Shown: in pieces, positions 1-9,058 of the stretch
Layout of the letters: each line of letters starts with the position of its first letter
How positions within the stretch are numbered: the first letter of the stretch is position 1
Assembly: GCA_900317375.1 (NCBI GenBank)
Contig: ONGJ01000006.1
Location: 1-48,098 of the forward strand
Direction of reading: 5' to 3'
From: an uncultured Eubacteriales bacterium
Lineage (GTDB): Bacteria; Bacillota; Clostridia; Oscillospirales; Oscillospiraceae
DNA: 48,098 nt
Position numbers and translations under genes: made by a program
The notes under the pieces: generated by a model
Seen by the model: the letters and a program-made list of their open reading frames with translations, nothing else
Database searches by the model: none
What the model was told of the DNA's origin: nothing

Positions 1-524
1 CGCATCGAGGTACGCAGCTTGGCGTCCAGGTTGCTCAGCGGCTCGTCCAGCAGGAAGACGGCCGGGTTGCGGACCATGGCACGGCCCAGGGCCACGCGCT
101 GGCGCTGGCCGCCGGAAAGCGCCTTGGGCTTGCGCTCGAGCAGGTGCTCCAGATCGAGGATCTTGGCAGCTTCGTGCACACGCTTGTCGATCTCGTCCTT
201 CGGGACATTGCGCAGCGTCAGACCGAAGGCGATGTTCTTGTAGACGCTCATATGCGGATACAGGGCGTAGTTCTGGAACACCATGGCGATATCGCGGTCT
301 TTCGGGGGGACCTTGTTGACCAGGCGGTCACCGATGTAAAGCTCACCGCTGGAGATGGACTCGAGACCGGCGATCATACGCAGCGTGGTGGACTTGCCGC
401 AGCCGGAGGGGCCGACGAGAATGATAAATTCTTTATCTGCAATCTCGAGGTTCAGTTTGGGGACAACGGGCTTGTCGGCACCGTCATAGATTTTTACGAC
501 ATCTCTGAAGCTGATACTTGCCAT
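1..524 (-). CDS. Sugar ABC importer ATPase (MsmK/UgpC/MalK type), 3' end outside window
   Basis: The first 174 residues of an ABC ATPase of the carbohydrate uptake CUT1 type are visible. Walker A (GPSGCGKST, residues 38-46), Q-loop Gln84 (VFQNYALYP), signature LSGGQ (136-140) and Walker B ending LLDE (about 158-161) are all intact and in order. The C-terminal regulatory domain lies beyond position 1. The start at 524 is chosen because GGGAGGAAG lies just upstream. Clostridia often use one shared ATPase for several CUT1 importers. The importer at 3483-6843 has no ATPase of its own, so this is a plausible partner, which is inference. No other gene lies between the start and the divergent gene at 719. 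Confidence 0.93.
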   Translation of the reverse strand, partial: MASISFRDVVKIYDGADKPVVPKLNLEIADKEFIILVGPSGCGKSTTLRMIAGLESISSGELYIGDRLVNKVPPKDRDIAMVFQNYALYPHMSVYKNIAFGLTLRNVPKDEIDKRVHEAAKILDLEHLLERKPKALSGGQRQRVALGRAMVRNPAVFLLDEPLSNLDAKLRTSM

Positions 525-576
525 GATGCTTCCTCCCAATTCTATATTGTGCGTTCCGCACGTTTTCCATGACTGT

Positions 577-605
577 AGGATACCATGCCGGAGGGAAAAG
601 AACAA
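577..605 (-). promoter_or_regulatory. Probable promoter of the ABC ATPase gene
   Basis: On the minus strand a TTGTTC box (600-605) is followed after 17 bp by TATCCT (577-582), about 50 bp before the start codon at 524. Spacing is ideal and both boxes are moderate matches to sigma-A. Confidence 0.45.
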
Positions 606-654
606 GTCTATTTTTTTGATAAAAGGATAAAATTTTGATCTATTCGCTTCCCGC

Positions 655-683
655 TTGTTGTTCTTACGGGGCTGTGCTATAAT
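655..683 (+). promoter_or_regulatory. Promoter of the ParB-like/BMP fusion gene
   Basis: TTGTTG (655-660), a 17-bp spacer and a perfect TATAAT (678-683) preceded by an extended -10 TG. It lies 35 bp before the start codon at 719. Confidence 0.75.
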
Positions 684-718
684 AAGGCCGCAATTCGGAA
701 AGAGAAAGGACATACGCA

Positions 719-2584
719 ATGGCCGATGTATCATATCAGCAGGCCCGCAAAATCGGCCTGAAGGAAGTAAAAATCCGCAGCGCCAGGCAGGAGGAGCCGT
801 ATATCGCCGTCCTGGAGAAACAGCTTCCGCACCTGAGTTCGCTGCACGAGGTAAGCCTGGGCACGATGCGCATCGACATCGATCAGATTGTCGGCACGCG
901 CAGCGAGACCAGGCAGAAGGCCTTTTCGGCCTCTTTTTATCCGCTTCTGGAGGAAAGCAGCGAGTTTGCCGCCAAGTGGTCCGCGCTTGCGGCATCCCAT
1001 CTGAAAGAGGGCATCCGCGACCCGATCATCGCTATCGAGTATCTGAACCGCTATTACGTGGTGGAGGGGCACAAGCGCGTGTCGGTCCTCCGCTATTTCG
1101 GTGCGGTGTCGCTGCCGGCAGAGGTCAGGCGGGTGATCCCGCCCCGCAGCGAGGAGCCGAAAATCATCGCCTATTATGAGTTCCTGGATTTCTACAGGCT
1201 CACCAAAACCAACTATCTCTGCTTTGACAGACCCGGGGAATACCCTGCGCTGACGCAGCTGCTCTGCGGTGACAACAGAGAGACCTGGAACGAGGACCGG
1301 CAGAGAAGCCTGATGTCGGACGTGACCCGCTTCCGCAAGGCCTTTCGGACAAGTCCGCTGTTCGGGAAGATGACGCAGGACGAGGCGCTGCTCGGCTATC
1401 TGAAGGTCTTCGGCTACGCCCATCTGCAGGGACGCACGCCGACGGAGCTGAAGGCGGACCTCGCGGCGGTCGGGTCGGAGCTGCTGAGCATTGAGAGCAA
1501 TACAGCCCCGGCGCTGATGGCGGACCCGACCGAGCAGCCGCGGGACCTGCTGACCTGGATCACCCACCTGCCGACACGGACGCTGAAGGCGGCTTTCCTG
1601 CATGACGGGGACGTTGACAGCTCCGCCTGGACGCGCTCGCATGAACTGGGACGGCAGTATCTGCAGCAGATCTTCGGCGACAGGGTGCAGACCCAGAGCT
1701 GCTTTCACATGAATGCCGAGAACTTCCTGGCCACCGCGCAGGCGCTGGCGCAGGACGGCGTACAGGTGATCTTCTCCACGTCCCCGAAGCTTCAGGCACC
1801 CACGCTGACGGCGGCGGGCGCGCTGCCGGAGGTCAAGTTCCTCAACTGCTCGCTGGATGTCAGCCACCCCATCATGCGCTGCTATTACGGCAGAATGTAT
1901 GAGGCCAACTTCCTGACCGGCGTGGTGGCCGGCGCCATGAGCCCCGACGGGCAGATCCCCTATATCATCCGCTATCCGGTGTACAGCACGCTGGCGTCCA
2001 TCAATGCCTTTGCCCTGGGCGCGAGGATGGTCAACCCCCGTGCCCTCATCCTGCTTCAGGATTCTCAGCAGCCTGAGACCGAGCTGAGCAGCCTGTGCAC
2101 CTACACCGGTGTTGCCGTCATCTCCGGCAAGGACAGCGAAGGCTCGGACGACCTCGACCGGGACACCGTGGTGTCGCTGGTGCGCAACGGAAAGCGGGAG
2201 GATATGATCTCGTCCTTCTGGGGCTGGGGCGAACTCTACCACCGGATCCTCGAGTCTGTGCTGGACGGCTCGTGGGACAGCCTGAACAAGACCAGCGAAG
2301 CCGGACAGGGCATCAACTACTGGTGGGGCCTCTCCGGCAACGCGGTCGAGGTGAAGTGTGAACCCGGGCTTCCCGACAGCCTGAAGCGCCTGGTGATGCT
2401 GCTGCGCGAGCAGATCGCACAGGGTTCGCTGAGGCCCTTCGAAGGGCCGGTTTACGACCAGCGCGGTCTGCTGCGCATCGTCCATAAGGAAACCGCGACC
2501 CTGGAGCAGATCCTGCATATGGACTGGCTGGCGGACAACGTCGTCGGCTCCGCCGATGAACTGAGAAGTGCAAACCTGAAATAG
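719..2584 (+). CDS. ParB-like domain fused to a BMP/PnrA-type ligand-binding domain, cytosolic
   Basis: A 621-residue protein without signal peptide or membrane segment. Residues about 45-145 resemble the ParB/Spo0J N-terminal fold, with the core [15 protein letters not shown] (about 113-127). Residues about 285-600 match the basic membrane protein (BMP, PnrA, Med) periplasmic-binding fold, which in transporters binds nucleosides. The middle part (150-280) is not recognised. Without an export signal the ligand domain should act inside the cell, so a sensing or regulatory role is more likely than transport; this is inference. It has its own promoter and ends at a strong terminator shared with the converging DUF624 gene. 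The start is supported by AGAAAGGA about 8 nt upstream. Confidence 0.8.
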   Translation: MADVSYQQARKIGLKEVKIRSARQEEPYIAVLEKQLPHLSSLHEVSLGTMRIDIDQIVGTRSETRQKAFSASFYPLLEESSEFAAKWSALAASHLKEGIRDPIIAIEYLNRYYVVEGHKRVSVLRYFGAVSLPAEVRRVIPPRSEEPKIIAYYEFLDFYRLTKTNYLCFDRPGEYPALTQLLCGDNRETWNEDRQRSLMSDVTRFRKAFRTSPLFGKMTQDEALLGYLKVFGYAHLQGRTPTELKADLAAVGSELLSIESNTAPALMADPTEQPRDLLTWITHLPTRTLKAAFLHDGDVDSSAWTRSHELGRQYLQQIFGDRVQTQSCFHMNAENFLATAQALAQDGVQVIFSTSPKLQAPTLTAAGALPEVKFLNCSLDVSHPIMRCYYGRMYEANFLTGVVAGAMSPDGQIPYIIRYPVYSTLASINAFALGARMVNPRALILLQDSQQPETELSSLCTYTGVAVISGKDSEGSDDLDRDTVVSLVRNGKREDMISSFWGWGELYHRILESVLDGSWDSLNKTSEAGQGINYWWGLSGNAVEVKCEPGLPDSLKRLVMLLREQIAQGSLRPFEGPVYDQRGLLRIVHKETATLEQILHMDWLADNVVGSADELRSANLK

Positions 2585-2587
2585 AAA

Positions 2588-2616
2588 ACGGCGCCTCAGC
2601 GGCGCCGTCTTTTTTT
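2588..2616 (+). terminator. Rho-independent terminator, overlaps the end of the converging gene
   Basis: ACGGCGCC (2588-2595), loop TCAGC and GGCGCCGT (2601-2608) are followed by CTTTTTTT. The second arm and T-run double as the last codons of the minus-strand DUF624 gene. A short TTTT also follows the hairpin on the minus strand, so it may work both ways. Confidence 0.9.
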
Positions 2617-3405
2617 GCCTTTCTTTTCCGGTGTCTGGGGACCGAAGAGGTCGTCCCGCCGGTTCCAGTTGGGGTCGGAATAGCTGCTCTCCTGGACCAT
2701 GAGGTCCTCCTCCATATGCTCCTCATCCGTGAACACCGCGCCTTCGGCAATGCTGCTTTTGGGCTTGAGCTGTTCGGGACTCATCTTGCGGAAGGCCTGC
2801 TTGAAAAAGAAGCTGGTCAGATACGCAACAATGCCGAAGCCGCAGACTGCCCAGATGTAGATGGCCATCTGAAAGGCGTCCGGCTTCATAAAGACGGTGA
2901 CATACACGAAGAGGATGATGAGCGCAAGGCTCAGCACCGTCCAGGGGAGGGCGGCCACACTCAGCAGCCAGGCGTTGCGCAGGGTGTAGCGGACCTCGTT
3001 CCGATACCGCGCCTGCAGCGGGAAAATATAGATGAAACCGAACAGAAACACCAGCACCAGCGCATAGAAGGTCGTCTGGTAGATCCTGGCATAGGCCCCG
3101 CCCAGACTGTGGCTGACCCAGTAATAGGCATACAGAAAGGCGATCATCAGCAGGCAGATGAGCCAGAGGACCGTTGCCTGCTTGAAATTCTGCCGGAAAG
3201 CCTGCCAGAATTCCCAGATGATCATGCCCTCGTCGCGCTCATCATCGTAAATCAGCTCCTGCATGCAGTGATACAGCGCCGTCAGCGAGGCGCCGATCGT
3301 GATCACAGGCAGGGAAAACAGACAGAACATGATGTTGCAGATGATGATGTCGGCCAGCTTGCCCAGCGCGACCATCAGCGGGCTGTTCAGATCAAAAAGT
3401 CTCAT
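2596..3405 (-). CDS. DUF624 (YesL-like) membrane protein
   Basis: A 269-residue protein with about five or six hydrophobic segments (near residues 15-45, 75-95, 110-135, 150-180 and 185-210) and a charged C-terminal tail. Sequence and gene context fit the DUF624/YesL family, typically encoded beside CUT1 sugar importers in Firmicutes; its biochemical role is unknown. The start at 3405 is chosen over an upstream extension because GGAGG sits 5 nt before it. A terminator (3426-3460) separates it from the upstream permeases, so it is expressed by read-through or from its own promoter. The last residues, KKGKKRRRR, are encoded by the terminator hairpin and T-run of the facing gene. Confidence 0.85.
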   Translation of the reverse strand: MRLFDLNSPLMVALGKLADIIICNIMFCLFSLPVITIGASLTALYHCMQELIYDDERDEGMIIWEFWQAFRQNFKQATVLWLICLLMIAFLYAYYWVSHSLGGAYARIYQTTFYALVLVFLFGFIYIFPLQARYRNEVRYTLRNAWLLSVAALPWTVLSLALIILFVYVTVFMKPDAFQMAIYIWAVCGFGIVAYLTSFFFKQAFRKMSPEQLKPKSSIAEGAVFTDEEHMEEDLMVQESSYSDPNWNRRDDLFGPQTPEKKGKKRRRR

Positions 3406-3425
3406 ACATACCTCCGGCTGTCGTC

Positions 3426-3460
3426 CGGAAAAAGAAGGGGTGCCGCGGAAACGGCACCCC
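3426..3460 (-). terminator. Terminator after the sugar permease genes
   Basis: On the minus strand a 9-bp stem GGGGTGCCG/CGGCACCCC (3437-3460) with loop TTTCCG is followed by TTCTTTTT. It lies 20 bp after the permease stop and before the DUF624 gene. Confidence 0.85.
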
Positions 3461-3482
3461 ATCAGGCTTTTTCAGGGGAAGT

Positions 3483-4343
3483 TTACTTGATGGCGCCTTC
3501 GACCATGCCGTTCATGATCTGCTTCTGCGCGATCAGGAAGATGATGATCATCGGGGCCATCGCCAGCAGCGCGGCCGTCAGGATCATATCCCAGGATTTC
3601 ACGAAGGAGCCGACGAAGGCCTGCACGGCCACCGGCAGCGTCTTGTTCGGGTTGCTCTGGCCCAGCAGGATGGAGGGCAGCAGATAGTCGTTCCAGATCC
3701 ACATGCCGTTGAGGATCGTCACGGTGACGATGGTGGGCTTCAGCAGCGGGAAGATGATGCGGAAGAAGGTTCCCTCCGGCGAGCAGCCGTCAATCGCGGC
3801 GGCCTCCTCCAGCTCATAGGGGATGCCTTTGATGAAGCCGGTGAGGATGAACACCGTCATGGCGCCGCCGAAACCGCAGTAGGCAAAGATCAGGCCCGGC
3901 AGGGTGCCGTTCATGCCCAGACCGACAAACTTGCCGACCTCGCGGAAGGTGGCGATCAGCGGGAGCATGACGACCTGGAAGGGGATGATCATGGACGAGA
4001 TGAAGATCATGTAGATCGCCGTCGACCATTTGGCCTTGTTGCGGCAGATGACCCAGGCGGCCATGCCGCCGAACACCGCCAGCAGGAACAGCGAGATGAT
4101 CGTCACCAGCGCCGAGGAACCGAAGGCACGCCAGAACACGAAGTTCTTGTTGTTGACGACCGCATTCACGTTTGAGACGAACTGGCTGAAGCTGGCGCCC
4201 GCGGCCGAGATCGGGTCCTGGACAATGGCAGCCTGATTCTTAAAGGAGTTCAGCAGCACCAGGAAGAAGGGGAACAGAATGTAAATCGCGAGGAGGATCG
4301 CAATGATCATCAGGATGACCACGCGGGATGTCTTCATTTTCAT
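3483..4343 (-). CDS. CUT1 sugar ABC importer permease, MalG/GanQ type
   Basis: A 286-residue inner-membrane permease with about six membrane segments. The EAA loop that docks the ATPase is at about residue 180 (EEAAAIDGCSPEGTFFRI). It pairs with the MalF-type permease upstream: the two genes overlap as TAATG, which indicates translational coupling. Together with the lipoprotein at 5503-6843 it forms an importer missing only its ATPase. The substrate is unknown from the permease itself; the facing amylosucrase and fructokinase genes suggest sucrose or a related oligosaccharide. Confidence 0.93.
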   Translation of the reverse strand: MKMKTSRVVILMIIAILLAIYILFPFFLVLLNSFKNQAAIVQDPISAAGASFSQFVSNVNAVVNNKNFVFWRAFGSSALVTIISLFLLAVFGGMAAWVICRNKAKWSTAIYMIFISSMIIPFQVVMLPLIATFREVGKFVGLGMNGTLPGLIFAYCGFGGAMTVFILTGFIKGIPYELEEAAAIDGCSPEGTFFRIIFPLLKPTIVTVTILNGMWIWNDYLLPSILLGQSNPNKTLPVAVQAFVGSFVKSWDMILTAALLAMAPMIIIFLIAQKQIMNGMVEGAIK

Positions 4344-5422
4344 TACATTTCGACCTCCCTCTTATTCGAGATACGCACCTGAATCAGCGAGACGCAGGCC
4401 AGGATGATGAAGAAGAGAATGGCCTTGGCCTGGGCATAGCCGTACATGTCGCGCGCGAACGCCGTGTTGTAGATGTTCAGCGCGATCATCTGGGTGCCGT
4501 TGGAAAGACGCTGGCCCATGAAGTCGCGCACCGTGCCGACGCCGTTGGTCAGGGCAAGGTTGACATCGAACTGTTTGAACGCCGAGGTCAGGGTCAGGAA
4601 GGTGCAGATGGTGAAGGTGGCGGCGATCATGGGGATCTTGATCTGAAACAGCGTCGTCATGTCGCTGGCGCCGTCAATCTGGGCCGCCTCAAGAACATCC
4701 TTCGGCACCGTGGCCAGACCGTTGATGTAGATCAGCATGATATAGCCGGCATACTGCCAGACATAGACCACGATGATCGCGATAAAGGCAGTGTTGGTGC
4801 TCGCCAGCGCCGAGTGGGGCGATTTCAGAATCGTCGTCAGCACATTGGAGAAAATGAACTGCCAGATGTAGCCGAGAACGATGCCGCCGATCAGGTTCGG
4901 CAGGAAGTAGGCGGCGCGGAAGAAACCGACACCCTTCAGCTTGGTCGTGCAGAGCAGGGCCAGCAGGAAAGCCACCAGGTTCACCAGAAGCATGTTGATC
5001 ACCACGAACAGGATGGTGAGCAGCAGCGACCAGATGAAGGCCGCCTCTTTAAACATGGCAGCGTAGTTTTCAAAACCAACCATGCGGGTGTAGGTGACGC
5101 CGTTCCAGTCGGTAAAGGAATAGAACACACCGACAAACATCGGCACGATCACCGTCACGGCAAAGGTGAACAGCAGGGGAAACAGGAAGATGATGTTGAT
5201 GATCGTCCTGTGATGCATGACCGTCGGAATGTAGTACAGACCGGCGAGGATCAACAGGGCACCGAGAACCAGGAACAGGCCGCGAAGGGCAATTTTCGTG
5301 CCCAGATCGACGACCACATAGGTTTTGGTGATGTCCATCCAGAGGGCAGCGGCCAGAAGGACAAGGCCCAGTATCAGGAGCACCAGTGACAGAGTCTTTC
5401 TGCCCGTGGTATTTTCATTCAT
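4343..5422 (-). CDS. CUT1 sugar ABC importer permease, MalF/GanP type
   Basis: A 359-residue permease. Two extra hydrophobic segments (about 11-29 and 45-65) precede the six-helix core, as in many MalF-type subunits. The EAA loop lies near residue 245 (EAAQIDGASDMTTLF). The gene is second in the operon, after the solute-binding protein, and overlaps the MalG-type gene by one base. An 80-bp gap holding a strong stem-loop separates it from the binding-protein gene. Confidence 0.93.
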   Translation of the reverse strand: MNENTTGRKTLSLVLLILGLVLLAAALWMDITKTYVVVDLGTKIALRGLFLVLGALLILAGLYYIPTVMHHRTIINIIFLFPLLFTFAVTVIVPMFVGVFYSFTDWNGVTYTRMVGFENYAAMFKEAAFIWSLLLTILFVVINMLLVNLVAFLLALLCTTKLKGVGFFRAAYFLPNLIGGIVLGYIWQFIFSNVLTTILKSPHSALASTNTAFIAIIVVYVWQYAGYIMLIYINGLATVPKDVLEAAQIDGASDMTTLFQIKIPMIAATFTICTFLTLTSAFKQFDVNLALTNGVGTVRDFMGQRLSNGTQMIALNIYNTAFARDMYGYAQAKAILFFIILACVSLIQVRISNKREVEM

Positions 5423-5455
5423 ATCGCAGAACGCCCCTTTTCTTCAAACAGATGA

Positions 5456-5478
5456 GGGCGGCGGCTCAGCCGCCGCCC
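5456..5478 (-). other. Intercistronic stem-loop between binding protein and permeases
   Basis: A perfect 10-bp GC stem, GGGCGGCGGC/GCCGCCGCCC, with a 3-nt loop and no T-run on the minus strand. It probably shields the upstream binding-protein message from 3' decay or causes partial termination, which would let the binding protein be made in excess over the permeases, as known for malE-malF. Confidence 0.7.
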
Positions 5479-5502
5479 CCGGAAAGATGGTTCAGGATTG
5501 GA

Positions 5503-6843
5503 TCAGCCGTTGATGCACTGGGGAATGGTCTTCACCATGTCGTCAATGAAGCCCTGGGTGTTGATATCGCCCTTGGCATAGTCCTGGAAGATGGCGCCGG
5601 TGAAGTCCTGCGCGAGGTTGGAGGGCTGGCCCATCCAGTGCCAGGAAGAGGTCTTGCCCGCAGCGGTGTACTCAGAGATGGGGCCGGCAAACGGGTCGTT
5701 GGCAATGGCGGTGCAGCTCTTGAAGGGGCTGACGCAGCCGGCCTGCTCGACCATGATCTTCTGGCCGTCGGGACCGGCGAGCCAGTTCAGGAACTCCTCA
5801 GCCTCAGCCACATTGCCGTCCTTGTAGACAGCCCAGTGGGACGGGGCGTTGGTCAGGATGGTGTCGATGCCTTCGATAAAGGCATAGGGGACGTAGCCGC
5901 ACTCGAAGTTGCCGGCAGAAGCATACTGATCCTTATAGTCGTTGGTCAGGGACGAGCCGATCCAGGAGCCCTGGGTGACGAAGGCGTACTTGCCGCTGGC
6001 AAAGCCGGAGACCTGCATATCATAGTTGCCGGAGACCAGCAGAGCGGGATCGGAGTACTGGTTGAACAGGCCGACCATCTCGGCAAACGGGGTGAAGCGG
6101 TCGAGATCCAGCTTGCCGCCGTCCATCAGCATGTCAAAGTACGTGGTGTCGTCGCGGGCAAGGCCGGCGTCCAGATAGTTGCCGAACAGGTGCTGGCCGG
6201 TAGACCAGTAAAGCTCGGTGGCGTTGGCGCAGTAGCCGATGACGGCGGTGATGCCGAGTTCGTCCTTCTTGGCGTCGATCGCCTCGAAGGCGGCCTTCAT
6301 GGATTCGGGTCCGGTGATGCTCTTCGGGTCAACGCCGGCCTTCTCCAGAATGGACTTGTTGTAGGCAAGGCCGATGGCCTCGGTGGTGTAGGGGAAGCCT
6401 ACCAGAGCGCCGCTCTCATCCACAAAGCCGGCCTCGGTGTCCTTCGCCCAGGGCTGATCGGACATGTCAACGACCATGCCGGTCCAGTTGGCCAGGTCGG
6501 GCTTGCCTTCGAAGACGAAGATGTCGGGCATGTTGCCGGCCTGATAGTACTGCTTCAGCGTGGCCTGCAGGTCAACGCCGCCGCCGAGAGACTCGACCTC
6601 GACATGCTTGCCGGTGGCCGCTTCATAGGCCTTGGCAGCCTCTTCGAGCGGGGTCGCGATCTCGATTTTGCCGTTAAACAGGCGGACGCCTTTTCCGGCG
6701 GACGCGGCGGGAGCCGCGCTCTCGGTGCTTTCAGCGGGCGCAGCGCTGGCAGCGGGTGCGGCAGCCTGCTCGGTGGAGACGCCGCAGGCGCCCAGAGCAA
6801 GAACCATGACCACAGCCAGAAGCAGAGCAAGGTACTTCTTCAT
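5503..6843 (-). CDS. Sugar-binding lipoprotein of the CUT1 importer
   Basis: A 446-residue extracellular solute-binding protein of family 1. It starts with a lipoprotein signal peptide whose lipobox LGAC places the lipidated cysteine at residue 20. An Ala/Ser/Pro/Glu-rich linker (about 24-48) follows, then the binding domain with the family feature of a Trp/Tyr-rich C-terminal half. It is first in the operon, under a strong promoter. The facing sucrose enzymes make sucrose or a glucosyl-fructoside the best guess for the ligand. GTGAGGAAAAG upstream supports the start. Confidence 0.93.
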   Translation of the reverse strand: MKKYLALLLAVVMVLALGACGVSTEQAAAPAASAAPAESTESAAPAASAGKGVRLFNGKIEIATPLEEAAKAYEAATGKHVEVESLGGGVDLQATLKQYYQAGNMPDIFVFEGKPDLANWTGMVVDMSDQPWAKDTEAGFVDESGALVGFPYTTEAIGLAYNKSILEKAGVDPKSITGPESMKAAFEAIDAKKDELGITAVIGYCANATELYWSTGQHLFGNYLDAGLARDDTTYFDMLMDGGKLDLDRFTPFAEMVGLFNQYSDPALLVSGNYDMQVSGFASGKYAFVTQGSWIGSSLTNDYKDQYASAGNFECGYVPYAFIEGIDTILTNAPSHWAVYKDGNVAEAEEFLNWLAGPDGQKIMVEQAGCVSPFKSCTAIANDPFAGPISEYTAAGKTSSWHWMGQPSNLAQDFTGAIFQDYAKGDINTQGFIDDMVKTIPQCING

Positions 6844-6875
6844 TTCTTTTCCTCACTTTTAAAATTAAATTTGCT

Positions 6876-6893
6876 ATTGGTTGCTGACCCAAT
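6876..6893. promoter_or_regulatory. Possible operator (imperfect palindrome) near the importer start site
   Basis: ATTGG at 6876-6880 and CCAAT at 6889-6893 form an 18-bp imperfect palindrome just downstream of the importer -10 box, about +5 to +22. The position would suit a LacI-type repressor. No regulator gene is adjacent, so this is tentative. Confidence 0.3.
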
Positions 6894-6904
6894 AACTTGC
6901 CAAA

Positions 6905-6933
6905 ATTATAGCATTTTAGTAAATATAAAGCAA
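6905..6933 (-). promoter_or_regulatory. Promoter of the sugar importer operon
   Basis: On the minus strand TTGCTT (6928-6933), a 17-bp spacer and TATAAT (6905-6910) with an extended -10 TGC, in an AT-rich block 60 bp before the binding-protein start. Confidence 0.8.
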
Positions 6934-7034
6934 ACTATTTTTCACCTGCCTTTTCAAACTGGGCGATTTATACAAAATGTTCCAGTGGGAATTGTGCTAA
7001 TTGACAAGCAGGCTTCCGCAGGCCCCCGAGAACC

Positions 7035-7063
7035 TTGCAATCCCGGGGGCTTTGCTGTAAAAT
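7035..7063 (+). promoter_or_regulatory. Promoter of the amylosucrase-fructokinase genes
   Basis: TTGCAA (7035-7040), a 17-bp spacer and TAAAAT (7058-7063), 55 bp before the start at 7118. The -35 box sits in the loop of a hairpin with arms GCCCCCG/CGGGGGC (7022-7050), which could matter for regulation. Confidence 0.6.
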
Positions 7064-7117
7064 GACTGCAATGACGGCGCTGACCAGCCGATCGGAAACG
7101 GGAGAGGATCATAAGGA

Positions 7118-8977
7118 ATGCAGAAACAGAAAGGGAAAAAAGAGTTTCAGGAGCGCTTTGACCGGCATGCCGAAGAGCTGCGCGGGCTGTATCTGGAGCT
7201 CTATCACGGTGACGGGCAGGCCTGGGAGTATTTCTGCGGCATGCTCTTTCGCTGCTTTCAGGAGCGGCCCGAGGCCCTGAAAAAGATGGACCGCGCGCGG
7301 GAGAGCGATGCCGAGTGGTACCGGGGTCACCATCTGCTGGGGACCCTGATGTATGCCGATGCCTTTGCGGGCACGCTGCAGGGCGTGCGGGAAAAGCTGG
7401 ATTATCTGACGGAGTGCGGCATCAACTATCTGCATTTGATGCCCCTGCTGATGAGCCCGGCCGGGCGCAGCGACGGCGGCTATGCGGTTTCGGATTTCCG
7501 CCGGGTCCAGCCGGAGCTGGGCACGATGGAGGATCTGGAGGCCCTGGCATCCGACTGCCACAGCCGCGGCATCTCGGTCTGCCTGGACTTCGTGATGAAC
7601 CATACCAGCGAGGACCACGAATGGGCGCAGAAAGCCCGCGCCGGTGACCCCGAGGCACAGCGGCGCTATTTCTTCTATGACGACTGGACGATCCCCAACG
7701 CCTTTGAAAAAACCGTGCCCCAGGTTTTCCCGACGACGGCGCCGGGAAACTTCCTCTGGTGCGACGAGGCCCACAAGGTCGTCATGACGACCTTTTATCC
7801 CTACCAGTGGGACCTGAACTACGCAAACCCCGTCGTATTCAACGACATGACCGAGAACATGCTGTTTCTCTGCAACCGGGGCATCGACGTGATCCGCCTC
7901 GATGCGGTGCCGTATATCTGGAAGGAGGCCGGGACCAACTGCCGCAACCTGCCGCAGGTGCATAAGCTGGTACGGATGATGCGCATGGTCTGCGAGATCG
8001 TCTGCCCGGGCACGCTGCTGCTGGGCGAGGTGGTGATGGAGCCTTCCAAGGTCGTGCCCTATTTCGGCACCGTGGACAGACCCGAGTGCCATCTTTTATA
8101 CAACGTCACGACCATGGCCAGCATCTGGCACACCGTGGCCACCCGTGATGTCCGCCTGCTGCGGCACCAGCTCGGCCAGGTCTTCGCGCTGCCGAGGGAA
8201 TACACCTTCCTCAACTATCTGCGCTGCCATGACGACATCGGCTGGGGGCTGGACTATCCCTTCCTGTGGCAGTTCGGCATGGGTGAGGTGCCGCACAAGA
8301 GGTACCTTAACGACTATCTGACCGGGCGCTTTCCGGGCAGCCCGGCCAGGGGAGAGCTCTATAATGACGACCCGCGCCTCGGCGATGCCCGCCTCTGCGG
8401 GACGACGGCCTCGCTCTGCGGCATCGAGAGCGCGCGGCAGGAAGAGACATACGAAAAGCTGGACCGGGCGCTGCGCCTGGACCTGACGCTGCACGCCTGC
8501 ATGTTCACGCTCAGCGGCATCCCGGTCCTTTACGCGGGCGACGAGATCGGACAGGAAAACGACTACGGCTATCACGACGACCCCATGAAGGCGGCCGACA
8601 GCCGCTATCTGCACCGCGGAAGGATGGACTGGACCGCGGCGGAAAAGAGGGCCGATCCGGAAACGCCCGAGGGCCGCCTGTTTCAGAGCCTGCGGCAGAT
8701 GGAGAAAGCGCGCGAAGAGCACCGCGTCTTTGACGGGCAGGCGGACGTATGGCTGCTCGACACCCGGGACGACAGCGTCCTCGGCATCGGCCGCTACCGG
8801 GAGGGGGAGAAGCTGCTGGCCCTGTTCAACTTTGCCGACAGCGAACGGACCGTCTCGCTGCCGGACGAGCTGGGCGAGTACCGCGACCTGCTGGACGGAG
8901 GCCCTGCGGATAAAAACTGCCTGCGCCTTCCGGCCGGCGGATTCCTCTGGCTGATCTGCGATTTTACGACGGACTGA
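7118..8977 (+). CDS. Amylosucrase-like GH13 enzyme (sucrose glucosyltransferase/hydrolase)
   Basis: A 619-residue glycoside hydrolase family 13 protein with the length and layout of amylosucrase (GH13_4). It should split sucrose, moving glucose to an alpha-1,4-glucan or water and releasing fructose. Conserved regions: DFVMNH (157-162); nucleophile Asp262 in IRLDAVPYIWKEAGT; acid/base Glu304 in LLGEVVME; NYLRCHDDIGW (366-376) with His371-Asp372. The stretch RLDAVPYIWKEAGTNCRNLPQ is typical of amylosucrases and sucrose hydrolases. No signal peptide, so cytoplasmic. The fructokinase gene follows 81 bp later and would use the released fructose. Polymerase versus hydrolase activity cannot be told from sequence. 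Confidence 0.88.
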   Translation: MQKQKGKKEFQERFDRHAEELRGLYLELYHGDGQAWEYFCGMLFRCFQERPEALKKMDRARESDAEWYRGHHLLGTLMYADAFAGTLQGVREKLDYLTECGINYLHLMPLLMSPAGRSDGGYAVSDFRRVQPELGTMEDLEALASDCHSRGISVCLDFVMNHTSEDHEWAQKARAGDPEAQRRYFFYDDWTIPNAFEKTVPQVFPTTAPGNFLWCDEAHKVVMTTFYPYQWDLNYANPVVFNDMTENMLFLCNRGIDVIRLDAVPYIWKEAGTNCRNLPQVHKLVRMMRMVCEIVCPGTLLLGEVVMEPSKVVPYFGTVDRPECHLLYNVTTMASIWHTVATRDVRLLRHQLGQVFALPREYTFLNYLRCHDDIGWGLDYPFLWQFGMGEVPHKRYLNDYLTGRFPGSPARGELYNDDPRLGDARLCGTTASLCGIESARQEETYEKLDRALRLDLTLHACMFTLSGIPVLYAGDEIGQENDYGYHDDPMKAADSRYLHRGRMDWTAAEKRADPETPEGRLFQSLRQMEKAREEHRVFDGQADVWLLDTRDDSVLGIGRYREGEKLLALFNFADSERTVSLPDELGEYRDLLDGGPADKNCLRLPAGGFLWLICDFTTD

Positions 8978-8993
8978 ATTGCCGGCGGACAGA

Positions 8994-9034
8994 CCGCTCT
9001 GCCAATTGTGAGCGGCCGCGCTTTTATATTTTTT
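8994..9034 (+). terminator. Weak hairpin between amylosucrase and fructokinase
   Basis: CCGCTC (8994-8999) and GAGCGG (9010-9015) with a 10-nt loop are followed by a T-rich run ending at about 9038. The stem is short, so partial termination or attenuation is more likely than a full stop. Confidence 0.35.
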
Positions 9035-9058
9035 TTGACTGACAAAAGGAGAGCGAAA

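Noticed and set aside
731-2518. 595-codon open frame on the minus strand under the ParB-like/BMP gene
   Set aside because: Shadow of a GC-rich gene: low-complexity Arg/Gly/Ala composition, no family similarity, no ribosome site; the plus frame has clear domains.
7000-7014. 15-nt match to 40822-40836 (AATTGACAAGCAGGC)
   Set aside because: About one such match is expected by chance in a window this size, and the copy at 7001 has no -10 box at 16-18 bp.
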